A DNA stretch of 11,301 nucleotides from Muribaculaceae bacterium (lineage in GTDB: Bacteria > Bacteroidota > Bacteroidia > Bacteroidales > Muribaculaceae): NCBI GenBank assembly GCA_009775125.1, contig VSPD01000069.1, positions 1 through 11,301 of the forward strand, in the 5' to 3' direction. A model generated the notes under the pieces. The model ran no database searches. It saw nothing but the letters and a program-made list of their open reading frames with translations, and was not told the origin of the DNA. Positions 1 through 6,899 of this stretch are shown piece after piece (the first letter of the stretch is position 1; each line of letters starts with the position of its first letter). Both the position numbers and the translations under genes were made by a program.

Positions 1-78
1 GAGAGATAAGTATATGTAAGACAATAACGTTTGAAAATGGATTTCATTGCATTAATTCTTTAATAAAACATACTTACG

Positions 79-100
79 AATGACTAATTAATGACTAATT
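79..100. repeat. Two tandem 11-mers AATGACTAATT
   Basis: Two perfect copies of AATGACTAATT lie at 79-89 and 90-100, directly before the left arm of the hairpin. They share the AATGAC core with the heptamer array on the other side, so all of these repeats probably arose by slippage from one seed. No function is visible. Confidence 0.8.
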
Positions 101-103
101 ATT

Positions 104-157
104 AATGACGAATGACGAATTAATGCCATCGTAGGTATTAATTCGTCATTCGTCATT
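104..157. repeat. Perfect 21-bp inverted repeat downstream of the Hsp70-like gene
   Basis: Positions 104-124 (AATGACG twice, then AATTAAT) are the exact reverse complement of 137-157, with a 12-base loop (GCCATCGTAGGT). It lies 30 bases after the stop at 188, in the position of a transcription end, but no T-run follows the stem on the minus strand. A classical intrinsic terminator is therefore not shown. It could still stabilise the mRNA end or block read-through. Confidence 0.82.
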
Positions 158-184
158 CGTCATTTGTCATTTGTCATTTGTCAT
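143..184. repeat. Six tandem heptamers
   Basis: Six uninterrupted heptamers run from 143: three of TCGTCAT and then three of TTGTCAT. They end 3 bases before the stop codon of the Hsp70-like gene. The first two share sequence with the right arm of the hairpin. Copy number may vary by slippage. The array lies just outside the coding region, so it would not alter the protein. Confidence 0.85.
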
Positions 185-187
185 TCA

Positions 188-1996
188 TTAGAAGGTGGTG
201 CGGAAGAGCTGGTGGCGGTAGAAAAGGTCGGCGGCGATGCGTTTTATCTCGGCAAGCTGGCTGTCGGCGAGGGCGTCGATGTCGAAACCGTAGGAGAAGT
301 CGATGGTGCGCATGTCGGAGATGAGGCGTGTGCGCACGTAGCGTGCCATTTCGTCGCGTTCGGCGTCGGCGCGGGGATTGTCCCATTTGAAGATGAAGGC
401 GAACGAGCTTTTCGACGCGATGAGCGCGGAGCTGATTTTTTCGTAGATGCCGCCTCCGGGGCTGAGGCTGTCGTCGTCCCAGCGTGTGATGGGGAGGGTG
501 AAGCGCGGCAGGGAGAAGTCGTCGAGCGGCAGGTCGACGCCGAATGTCTCGTTGACGGATTCGCGGACGGCGTCGCGCACATGGGTTGTGAGCGAGCGGA
601 AGAATTCGTCGGTGAACAGGCGCACGTAGGCGGCGTTGTCGGGATCCATGGAGCGCATCATTTCGATAAACCGCTCGCGCATGGTGGCGGCGGTGCATCC
701 GGGAATGTCGCGGATTGCGTCGACTACGGCTTGTGAGAAATCTTCGGTGGCGCGGACTGTGGCGGCTTCGTCGGCTTGGCGGTAGAGTGCGGCGAAGTCG
801 ATGGAGCTTATCTTGGAGATGAGCAGGTGTAGGGCTTTTTGCTGGGCGTAGAAATATTTGGCTATGCCGTGGGCCACGACAAACTGGGGAGCGTCGTCGT
901 CGTGTATTTCCAAAGCTGAGGGATTGGCGGGGTCGCCGAAAATTTCTTTTACGTCTTCGCGCACCCACTGCATGATGCAGGCGCCGCCGGATAGGATAAT
1001 GCGGTCGACTCGGGAACTTCCGGTTTTGGCGGCTATGTTGTCGCGGAGGCGGCGGAAGTCGGCTTTTACCTCGTCGCGGTATTTTGCTATGATATCGTTG
1101 AGTGGGCCTTCGAAGTTGAAGCGGAAGTCGGAAAATTCGTTTATGTCGATGCCGGAAGCCACGCTAAGATGGTATTCGAGGCGGAAATGGTTTTGGCCTT
1201 CGGTGTAGTTGCGTTCTTTTATTTTCCGTATTTCGTATTGTATCCAGGGGAGGGGCGCGATGAAGGAGCAATTGTTGCGCTGGAGCACGATTTGAGTGCC
1301 TGTGAGGATGCGGTCGAACTCATCGTCGGCCGTGCGGCGGTAGTGCTGGAGGATGGTGCGTTCGATCATGGAGGCGCCGAGTTGCTCGTTGGACCAGGCG
1401 TCGTCGGATATTTTTCGTCCGTCGCGGAGCACGGTGTAGTCGATGGTGCTCGAGCCGTAGTCGATGACGAGGACGGTCTTGCCGGGAGTGCCCGAAAGGT
1501 CGGCATGGGTGAAGAAGGCGGCGTCGGATTCGTTGATAATCCAGTCGAACGAGAATCCGAGGGGCGCTATGGCGCGGTTGAAGAAGGCGAGGTATTCGGT
1601 GCGCTCGTCGTCGGACCAACGGGTGGGGCAGGCCATGCAGATGTAGAAATTGGTGGAGCCGTTTTCCACTTTCAGTTCGGGGTTATGCAGAAGGAGTTGC
1701 TCTACGACCTGACGGATATATGCCTCGAAAGCCTCGGCGTTAAATTCGGGGCTTGAAATGTGTTTTTTGAGGTTGGTGAGAATTTTTGCCGGCGGCTTGG
1801 GAAGAAGGCCGAAGGAGCCGTCGGCGCTTTTGTATATCACGGTGTGGCGCACACGGCCGGCTATGTCGTTGGTGCGGCGGAGGCGGGCGGAGTGTCCGTC
1901 GGGAATTGCGGTGTCGGCGGGACGGAACACGGGCATGATCCATGCGGCGGTTTCGCCGTGGCCGAGGTCGAGGCCTACGATATATTCTTTTTCCAT
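188..1996 (-). CDS. Hsp70/actin-fold ATPase with novel C-terminal region
   Basis: This 602-residue protein carries the full set of actin-superfamily nucleotide-binding motifs. Phosphate-1 is GLDLGHGET (residues 8-16, D10). The connect-1-like segment INESDAAFF (154-162) resembles Hsp70 INEPTAAAL. Phosphate-2 is VIDYGSSTIDY (177-187, D179). The adenosine motif is RIILSGGA (332-339), and a connect-2-like helix APQFVVAHGIAKYF lies at 369-382. It should bind and hydrolyse ATP in the cytoplasm. After about residue 390 there is no Hsp70 beta-sandwich substrate domain. Instead there are about 210 mostly helical, charged residues that I do not recognise. The start is the ATG at 1996, since the reading frame upstream only runs through repeats and across the neighbouring gene in another frame. 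It is the last gene of the cluster and follows a two-helix membrane protein. The ATPase fold is secure from the motifs. The role (chaperone-like switch or filament) is inference. Confidence 0.88.
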   Translation of the reverse strand: MEKEYIVGLDLGHGETAAWIMPVFRPADTAIPDGHSARLRRTNDIAGRVRHTVIYKSADGSFGLLPKPPAKILTNLKKHISSPEFNAEAFEAYIRQVVEQLLLHNPELKVENGSTNFYICMACPTRWSDDERTEYLAFFNRAIAPLGFSFDWIINESDAAFFTHADLSGTPGKTVLVIDYGSSTIDYTVLRDGRKISDDAWSNEQLGASMIERTILQHYRRTADDEFDRILTGTQIVLQRNNCSFIAPLPWIQYEIRKIKERNYTEGQNHFRLEYHLSVASGIDINEFSDFRFNFEGPLNDIIAKYRDEVKADFRRLRDNIAAKTGSSRVDRIILSGGACIMQWVREDVKEIFGDPANPSALEIHDDDAPQFVVAHGIAKYFYAQQKALHLLISKISSIDFAALYRQADEAATVRATEDFSQAVVDAIRDIPGCTAATMRERFIEMMRSMDPDNAAYVRLFTDEFFRSLTTHVRDAVRESVNETFGVDLPLDDFSLPRFTLPITRWDDDSLSPGGGIYEKISSALIASKSSFAFIFKWDNPRADAERDEMARYVRTRLISDMRTIDFSYGFDIDALADSQLAEIKRIAADLFYRHQLFRTTF

Positions 1997-2011
1997 CTTA
2001 TAGTATATATA

Positions 2012-2152
2012 TCCCCGCGTTGAAACGCGGGGCACGGTGGCTGGGTTGGGAATGGGGTTTTTAGTGTGCTTGCGTTGAAACGCGGGGCACGGTGGCTGGG
2101 TGGATAATGCTTTTTTGTGCTTGCGCTGAAACGCGGGGCACGGTGGCTGGGT
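2012..2152. repeat. Three copies of a 30-base palindromic-core repeat
   Basis: A 30-base unit starting GCGTTGAAACGCGGGGCACG and ending GTGGCTGGGT occurs at 2017-2046, 2072-2101 and 2123-2152 (the third with GCGCTGAAACGC). Copies two and three also share TGTGCTT before the unit. The first copy has a perfect hairpin core CCCCGCGTTGAAACGCGGGG at 2013-2032. The array fills the 170-base gap between the membrane protein and the Hsp70-like gene, all in one orientation. It behaves like a REP-type dispersed element. No partner transposase is visible. Confidence 0.85.
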
Positions 2153-2166
2153 TGTGGGAGTTTCTT

Positions 2167-2847
2167 TTAGCTTTGGGGGAAGACGGCATGGCCGGGGACG
2201 AGGATGGCGTTGTCGGGGCCTATGACGGCGTGGCGGGTGGTGCGGACTTCGGGGATGTTTGAGGTGGAGATTTCGAAGGCGTCGGCATCGGCGTCGGAGT
2301 ATTCGACGAAGCGGCAGTTGAAGCCTTTGAGGAGGCTTTCGGCCGACGAGCGGAAGCGCACCGAGTCGGAGTCGGAGTATTGGGCTTGAAGCCAGCGCAG
2401 GGCCTCGCGGTGGTAGACATCGGAGCGTGTCATGTCGATGAGCGGCGAGAGGGCGTTGTAGAAGGCGCCTTCGGCGGCGGCTATCGCTTGCTCGTTGGGG
2501 TCGGGGACCATTGTGACGGTTTCGGTGACGCGCACACGCCCGGATATTTTTCCGGCCACAAAGGCCGTAAGGGCAAGGCCGAGGGCGAGCCAGAGCTGAA
2601 TGTCGGGCATGGCGAACATGAGGGCGATGAGCACGGCGGCGATAATGAGCAGTGTGATTATGGCTGTGGCCGAGGGGCTTATGGATTGTTTTGCCGTGGA
2701 GGTGGCTGTCTTGTATTGCCGGGGCACACGGAATGTGGCGACGATGTCGCGGAACATGGGACGGTAGGCAATGCTCACGCGTGGGTCGTCGGAAAGGCGG
2801 CTGTTGAGGCGGTTGTGTGCCTTGATGTCGAGGGAGTCGAAGATCAT
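2167..2847 (-). CDS. Two-helix inner-membrane protein, unknown function
   Basis: This 226-residue protein has no family I recognise. An N-terminal part of about 58 residues, rich in Arg and Asp, precedes two adjacent hydrophobic helices at about 60-79 (TAIITLLIIAAVLIALMFAM) and 83-99. They are separated only by PDI, so they form a tight hairpin with both soluble parts on the same side, probably the cytoplasm. The C-terminal 125 residues are soluble and acidic, with an Asp/Ser-rich stretch (QAQYSDSDSVRF) and a following SDADADAFE segment. The ATG at 2847 directly abuts a G-rich octamer array instead of a ribosome-binding site. The gene lies between a soluble unknown protein and the Hsp70-like ATPase and may anchor them at the membrane, which is inference. 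Codon use matches the neighbours. Confidence 0.82.
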   Translation of the reverse strand: MIFDSLDIKAHNRLNSRLSDDPRVSIAYRPMFRDIVATFRVPRQYKTATSTAKQSISPSATAIITLLIIAAVLIALMFAMPDIQLWLALGLALTAFVAGKISGRVRVTETVTMVPDPNEQAIAAAEGAFYNALSPLIDMTRSDVYHREALRWLQAQYSDSDSVRFRSSAESLLKGFNCRFVEYSDADADAFEISTSNIPEVRTTRHAVIGPDNAILVPGHAVFPQS

Positions 2848-2884
2848 GGGGAGTTGGGAAGTTGGGGAGTTGGGGAGTTGGGGA
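2848..2884. repeat. G-rich octamer array at the start of the membrane-protein gene
   Basis: Four near-perfect octamers (GAGTTGGG, AAGTTGGG, GAGTTGGG, GAGTTGGG) occupy 2851-2882 right next to the ATG at 2847. The plus strand has five G3-4 tracts separated by 4-5-base loops, which fits the canonical G-quadruplex pattern. The messenger strand is C-rich and carries no Shine-Dalgarno sequence here. Confidence 0.82.
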
Positions 2885-2890
2885 GGTTTT

Positions 2891-2951
2891 TGTCACAAGC
2901 CGGAGGCTTGTGTTCCTGCCGGGTTGTCACAGGGCGGAGGCTTGTGTTCCT
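2891..2951. repeat. Direct repeat pair that supplies a gene end
   Basis: Two 27-base copies lie at 2891-2917 and 2925-2951. They share TGTCACA at the left and CGGAGGCTTGTGTTCCT at the right. The first contains a perfect 8-bp hairpin (CACAAGCC-GGA-GGCTTGTG). The second is degenerate on its left side and encodes the last codons and stop of the gene ending at 2927. Confidence 0.83.
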
Positions 2952-3622
2952 ATGGCGCAGGTGCCGCGGCAGATGAGGGAGTCGCGGCCGTCGGCCGAGA
3001 GGATGGCGGGGACGGTGGTGACGACGCCTATGCCGGGTTTGCCGGGTGTGAAATCGAAGATGTAGTCGTCGAAATATTCGGAATCTTCGCTGTCGACGGC
3101 AATGATTTTTACGTTGAAGTTGCGCTCAATGAGGTTGATGATCGCACGGCGACGGTCGGCGGGGGTGTCGGCGGCGAATATGTTGGCAAGACGTGTCTGC
3201 AAGTCGATGAGTATGGCTTTTGCGTCGCGGCCTTTTCGCAGAAGGGGGTCGAGGCCTACGAAGACGGCATTTTTTACTACATCGGCGCTGTCGGCTATGA
3301 TTTTTTCAAGCGGTGTGACAATCGAGAGGGTGTATTCCGAGCGGTAGTATTCAAAGGGGTCGTCGGGCCGTATTGACTGTTTTACAAGCGAGTGGGTCAC
3401 GGTCCAGGAGATGCGCGGACGCCAGAGCGAGAGCAGGGAGTCGAGTGCGCGGCGGTTAGCGGCGGTGAATCGCGCCGAGTCGGTGCCTTGGCCGACGCCT
3501 TCGATGATTTGCCGGCGGATAGCCTCCTCGAGGGCGGCGACGGCGCGGGAAGCGTCGGCGGCCGAAGGATATTTTTTTGCGACGGCTTGTTCGAAAAGGT
3601 CGCGGAGAGCGGGAGTTTCCAT
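2927..3622 (-). CDS. Hypothetical soluble protein with repeat-derived C-terminus
   Basis: This 231-residue protein has no signal peptide or membrane helix. The first 60 residues look like alpha-helical bundle sequence (METPALRDLFEQAVAKKYPS, then an Ala/Glu/Arg-rich helix). The middle (about 70-160) is mixed, with a helix-rich DPLLRKGRDAKAILIDLQTR stretch. Residues 170-215 look like beta/alpha sequence (FNVKIIAVDSEDSEYFDDYI). It starts one base after the stop of the upstream gene, so translation is probably coupled. The final seven codons, GTQASAL and the TGA, fall inside the second copy of a direct repeat (2925-2951), which suggests that repeat insertion or expansion reshaped the end of the gene. 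I recognise no domain. It is placed with the AAA+ and Hsp70-like genes and could be an adaptor, which is inference. Confidence 0.82.
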   Translation of the reverse strand: METPALRDLFEQAVAKKYPSAADASRAVAALEEAIRRQIIEGVGQGTDSARFTAANRRALDSLLSLWRPRISWTVTHSLVKQSIRPDDPFEYYRSEYTLSIVTPLEKIIADSADVVKNAVFVGLDPLLRKGRDAKAILIDLQTRLANIFAADTPADRRRAIINLIERNFNVKIIAVDSEDSEYFDDYIFDFTPGKPGIGVVTTVPAILSADGRDSLICRGTCAIGTQASAL

Positions 3623-3623
3623 G

Positions 3624-4580
3624 TCAGTGGCTTATATGTTCTGCTGTATAGAGGATGTAATTCTGCGGTTCGTTCGAGAGGACGGCAATAATTTTTCTGT
3701 CGGGGTGCGATTCCATATAGTCGGATATGCGCCATCGGCAAGCTGTGGCGTTGGCGGGGAAGACGGGGGCGGCGTCGACAGAGGTGTATGCTATGCCGTG
3801 GCCGGCCTCGATCCACAGCGATGTAACGCCGGGGATTACGCGTTTTTGTGTCGACGCATCGTGGACAATGGCGTCGGCCCGGCGGGTGTGGGGGTTGGCG
3901 CGTAGTTCGGCGTCGATGCGCAGGATGGGGTCGGAGACGTGGCGTGGGAGCAGGGCCACGCAGTGTTCGCCGGAGAATACGGCCGTGAGGCATTGGCCGC
4001 GGTCGACGGTTGCCGCCGAGGCTCCGCATCTTACGATGAGGGGCGCCGGCACGTTGAGGTTGGCGATATATTTTATGGAGAAAGGCGGCTCGGGGGCGAA
4101 GCCGGCGGGTTGGAACTCGATGTCGGAAGAAATCACGATGAAGTCGCCGGCAATCTTGCCGGAGCGCATGGCCGCGAAACCTTCGTAGTCGGGCGTGATT
4201 TCCGAGGCGGGGTCGTCGGCGCCGAGCATGAGATAGAGTGCGGTGAGGCCGATGAGGTCGGTTTTCGACAGGAGAGCCTCGGCTTTGCCGACATATTGGG
4301 CGAGCCGGCCGAGGGGGATGGCGGTGGGGAAATTATTGTCGTAGAGAGTGAGCCTGGCCGAGTCGAGCGATATGCCCATGGTGCGGAGTTTGCCGTTGAG
4401 CCAGAAAGCGACGATGCGTCCGTAGAGCATCCGCTGGCGGTCGGTGTCGAAAAACAGTGGCGAGCGGGTAGGGTCGGCGAGCAGCCGAAGGAACGCGTCG
4501 CGGTGTTGCCAGAACTCGTTGAGATCGAAAAACCGGATTAGGTCGGTGATGCGGAGTATTATAACGCCTTGGAGTTTCAT
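3624..4580 (-). CDS. Hypothetical protein coupled to the AAA+ gene
   Basis: This 318-residue protein is probably cytoplasmic, with no signal peptide or membrane helix visible. The start is the ATG at 4580, which overlaps the TGA of the AAA+ gene as ATGA. That points to translational coupling and excludes the longer upstream frame, which would run backwards through the AAA+ gene. The N-terminal 100 residues are helical with several aromatics (FFDLNEFWQHRDAFLRLL). The rest alternates beta-like stretches such as GDFIVISSDIEF, PAPLIVRCGASAATVDRG and CVALLPRHVSDPILRIDAEL, and may form a beta-rich domain. I recognise no catalytic motif or family. The tight coupling suggests a dedicated partner or substrate adaptor for the ATPase. 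Existence is well supported by length, codon use and the overlap, while function is unknown. Confidence 0.84.
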   Translation of the reverse strand: MKLQGVIILRITDLIRFFDLNEFWQHRDAFLRLLADPTRSPLFFDTDRQRMLYGRIVAFWLNGKLRTMGISLDSARLTLYDNNFPTAIPLGRLAQYVGKAEALLSKTDLIGLTALYLMLGADDPASEITPDYEGFAAMRSGKIAGDFIVISSDIEFQPAGFAPEPPFSIKYIANLNVPAPLIVRCGASAATVDRGQCLTAVFSGEHCVALLPRHVSDPILRIDAELRANPHTRRADAIVHDASTQKRVIPGVTSLWIEAGHGIAYTSVDAAPVFPANATACRWRISDYMESHPDRKIIAVLSNEPQNYILYTAEHISH

Positions 4581-6556
4581 CGTTGCAATTTTGAAAGGAT
4601 AGAATCGGCCGAGCGGTTGATGGTGTTGCGCACGGCGAGGTAAAGCTGGCGGTCGTAGAGGCATTTGTCGACGAGATGCGCGCTTTCGTCGCGGAGGGCG
4701 TAAAGAGCGGGCGTGACGGTGGGGTCGGCCTGCTGGCGGCGGCGTTGCATCTGGTAGCGGACGGCATCGTATCCGGCAAAGGGCATGAGGTTGGCGCCCG
4801 AGGCGGGTATGAAATTTTGCGATGCAAGCATGGCGTAACATTCGGCAATCTGGCCGAGGTTTGTCTCGCCGTAGGAGCGCATTTCAGATGCCGCGGCACG
4901 CAGGGCCTCGAAGAACAGGTCGGTGCGGAACACGGCCGAGGGGCTGTCGACGGGGTATTGGCGGTTGAGGTAGATGAGTTTGGCTTTTTCCACCATATGC
5001 GCTATGTCGGCGCCGATATAGAATTTGTTGTCGCGCGCCACGTCGAGCTGCGTCGGCTCTATTTCGCGGCGGATGCTTGCCGGCGAGCAAAGAATCTCGC
5101 GGATAAAGGCGTCGGCGGTGAGGGTTGAGAGGTCGAAAAGCGGCGCGAGGTGCACATTGTCGGGCGATGCCTTGCGGCGGATGGAGCATTGACGCTCGAC
5201 GGTGGCGCGGAAAATGGCGGCGGCTTCGGATGCCGAAGGCATGAAGGTGTAGAATTTCTCGTCGAAGCGTCCCGAGCGGAACAGTTCGGGCGGCATTTTG
5301 GAAATATCGTTGGCTGTGGCGAACAGGAAGCAAGAAATGCCGCGTTCGGCCTTTTCCTGCATCCATGTGAGGAACTTGCCGATAATGCGGGTGGTGACTT
5401 CATGGCCGCCGGTGAAGGCTTTCTCCATCTCGTCGACCCAGAGGACGCACGGGGCGAGGTCTTCGGCGAGTTTGAGGGCGAGCGACACGGCTTTTTCCGA
5501 GTCGCCGACATATTTTCCGAGTGCCGAGCCGAGGTCGAGCCGTATGAGGTTGACGTCGAGGGTATAGCCTATGTATTTGGCCATCATCGACTTGCCCGAA
5601 CCGGGAATGCCGGACAGGATGATGCCGTTTGGCGGAAGCATGACATAAGGCTCGAAGCGGCGGGCGTTTTTGACGCGCGTGCGATTTTGCGCGAGCCAAC
5701 GGTTTATTTCTTCGAGGCCGGCCGGCACGGGAGCGTTTGTGGTGTCGATGAGCGTTAGGGCGCTCGACTGCGAGAGGATGCTGGCGGCGTCGCGGCGTAT
5801 ATCGGCGAGAAGCGACTCGAAAGTGCGCAGGCCGGCCTCGTCGGCAGTGTTGAAATAGACCTTTCCGAGGCGTGTGCGGTGGTAGGCCAGCGTCGATAAC
5901 ACCTGGCGTGCGCCCATGCCGAACATTGTGCGGTAGAGACGGGTGAGGTATTCGGTGTCGGCAATGGTGTCGAAGCCTTCGGGGGTGGTGGCGAGTGCGA
6001 CGCCCTCGATTTGCGCGAGGGAGCGGGAAACAAGTTCGCCAAACTCCTCTTTACCGAGCATGGGCACAGTGACGGTTTGTGTGTACGGCACTACTTCCGG
6101 CGGAATTTCGGAAGGGGCCTCCGGCATAACGATGAGCAGCAGCGATGCGGCCAGGGCGTCGAAAGGCGATGAGCCGCCGCGCGCGCGGCTGTCGAGGTCG
6201 GTGCCGGCGAAAGAAGATGCCGAGCAGTGGAATACATAATTCCGCAGGCTTTCGGCCGGGAGCTTGTCGCCTTGCCAGACAATGAGTTGCGGCGATTCCA
6301 CGGGGGCGTTTTGCGGTTCGGCGGGGATGAACGCGGGGGTGAAGACATGGCGAACGCCGATAAACGAGCGAGTGGTGCCATATTTGTCCTTCACCTTGCA
6401 CGAAGACGGAAATATGGAGTTGAGGGCGATGAGAGAGTCGACAAAATCGGGCTCGGCAGTAACGAGTATCACGATACGCCGGCCGGCGACATATGCTTTT
6501 TTTATATCTTCGTTTACGCGCCCGAGGCGAGTTGAGAGGTATTTCCCGGAATTCAT
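4577..6556 (-). CDS. AAA+ ATPase, Ycf46/ARC-like
   Basis: This 659-residue protein has one classical AAA module. Walker A is GIPGSGKS (316-323) and the pore-loop/helix region is GKYVGDSE (347-354). Walker B is VLWVDEMEKAF (371-381, D375/E376). Sensor 1 is ATAND (413-417). The second-region-of-homology arginines are in PPELFRSGRFDE (422-433, R427/R430), and a sensor-2-like GADIAHMVEKAK lies further on. The wording of the core (DEMEKAF, FLTWMQEK, ATANDI, LFRSGRFDE) is closest to Ycf46-type members of the classical AAA clade. The first 300 residues form a separate N-terminal region, and about 100 residues follow the AAA lid. It likely forms ATP-driven hexamers that remodel proteins. No protease domain is fused. 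I chose the ATG at 6556, because the upstream GTG at 6601 falls at the edge of a repeat element. Its end overlaps the next gene. Confidence 0.93.
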   Translation of the reverse strand: MNSGKYLSTRLGRVNEDIKKAYVAGRRIVILVTAEPDFVDSLIALNSIFPSSCKVKDKYGTTRSFIGVRHVFTPAFIPAEPQNAPVESPQLIVWQGDKLPAESLRNYVFHCSASSFAGTDLDSRARGGSSPFDALAASLLLIVMPEAPSEIPPEVVPYTQTVTVPMLGKEEFGELVSRSLAQIEGVALATTPEGFDTIADTEYLTRLYRTMFGMGARQVLSTLAYHRTRLGKVYFNTADEAGLRTFESLLADIRRDAASILSQSSALTLIDTTNAPVPAGLEEINRWLAQNRTRVKNARRFEPYVMLPPNGIILSGIPGSGKSMMAKYIGYTLDVNLIRLDLGSALGKYVGDSEKAVSLALKLAEDLAPCVLWVDEMEKAFTGGHEVTTRIIGKFLTWMQEKAERGISCFLFATANDISKMPPELFRSGRFDEKFYTFMPSASEAAAIFRATVERQCSIRRKASPDNVHLAPLFDLSTLTADAFIREILCSPASIRREIEPTQLDVARDNKFYIGADIAHMVEKAKLIYLNRQYPVDSPSAVFRTDLFFEALRAAASEMRSYGETNLGQIAECYAMLASQNFIPASGANLMPFAGYDAVRYQMQRRRQQADPTVTPALYALRDESAHLVDKCLYDRQLYLAVRNTINRSADSILSKLQR

Positions 6557-6598
6557 TTTTAAGTTGGGGGGAATTTTATAAAGTTTCAGAGGATTGCC

Positions 6599-6829
6599 CA
6601 CGGCGAAGCCGTGATTCCTTGGTTAACCCGGTATGGAGGCGTAGCCGACATGCCGGGGTGGAGGAAGGTGACAAATTGCACTGTGAAGCAGTGCCTCGTG
6701 CCATGGTTGGTATAATCGAACGCTCCGGCAGGCTGCGCTCCAATACCGAGAGTGATACTCATTTTCCTACCCCCGCATGTCGGCTGCGCCTCCATACGGG
6801 GTTAACATAAGCGCCACGGCTTCGCCGTG
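6599..6829. repeat. 231-bp palindromic element with hairpin ends, MITE-like
   Basis: The element is bounded by CACGGCGAAGCCGTG at 6599-6613 and its exact reverse complement at 6815-6829. Each of these is itself a 6-bp hairpin with a GAA or TTC loop. Inside, 6622-6661 matches the reverse complement of 6767-6806 at 36 of 40 positions. A further hairpin with a GAA loop lies at 6678-6694 (GCACTGT-GAA-GCAGTGC). It sits between a strong promoter and the AAA+ start, so the whole element should be in the 5' leader. No target-site duplication is clear and no transposase gene is present. Together with the promoter it accounts for most of the 343-base gap at 6557-6899. Confidence 0.87.
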
Positions 6830-6842
6830 AACAGATTTGATA

Positions 6843-6874
6843 CAAAGATATGTAATTTCGGATGAAAATACAAA
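6843..6874 (-). promoter_or_regulatory. Bacteroidetes sigma-ABfr-type promoter of the AAA+ cluster
   Basis: On the minus strand TTTG (6871-6874) and TATCTTTG (6843-6850) are separated by exactly 20 bases, matching the TTTG / TAxxTTTG consensus. Transcription would start near 6838 and reach the ATG at 6556 after about 280 bases, through the palindromic element. The promoter lies in an AT-rich gap after the stop at 6900. Confidence 0.85.
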
Positions 6875-6899
6875 TTTTATATTATAACAATCGGGAGGG

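Noticed and set aside
104..157. Classical intrinsic terminator
   Set aside because: The stem is AT-rich and no T-run follows it on the transcribed strand, so it is recorded only as an inverted repeat.
2012..2152. CRISPR array suggested by regularly placed GTTGAAAC-containing repeats
   Set aside because: The gaps between units are only 21-25 bases, and two of them are partly filled by shared TGTGCTT sequence. There are only three copies, no cas genes, and another copy far away. This is a dispersed repeat.
1997..2896. N-terminal extension of the Hsp70-like protein up to 2896
   Set aside because: The extension is Arg/His/Pro-rich, crosses three repeat units and covers the real membrane-protein gene in another frame. 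The phosphate-1 motif fits a start at 1996.
4580..4841. Extension of the 318-residue protein upstream to 4841
   Set aside because: It would overlap the AAA+ gene by about 260 bases in another frame with Arg/Pro-rich sequence. The ATGA overlap at 4577-4580 explains the start.
6557..6601. GTG start at 6601 for the AAA+ ATPase
   Set aside because: The 15 extra residues begin at the repeat edge. The ATG at 6556 gives a normal start with an AT-rich leader.
6586..6795. 69-residue minus-strand open frame beginning MEAQPTCGG
   Set aside because: It lies almost wholly inside the palindromic element and ends in its flank. Its codons follow the inverted repeat, so it is a by-product of the repeat.
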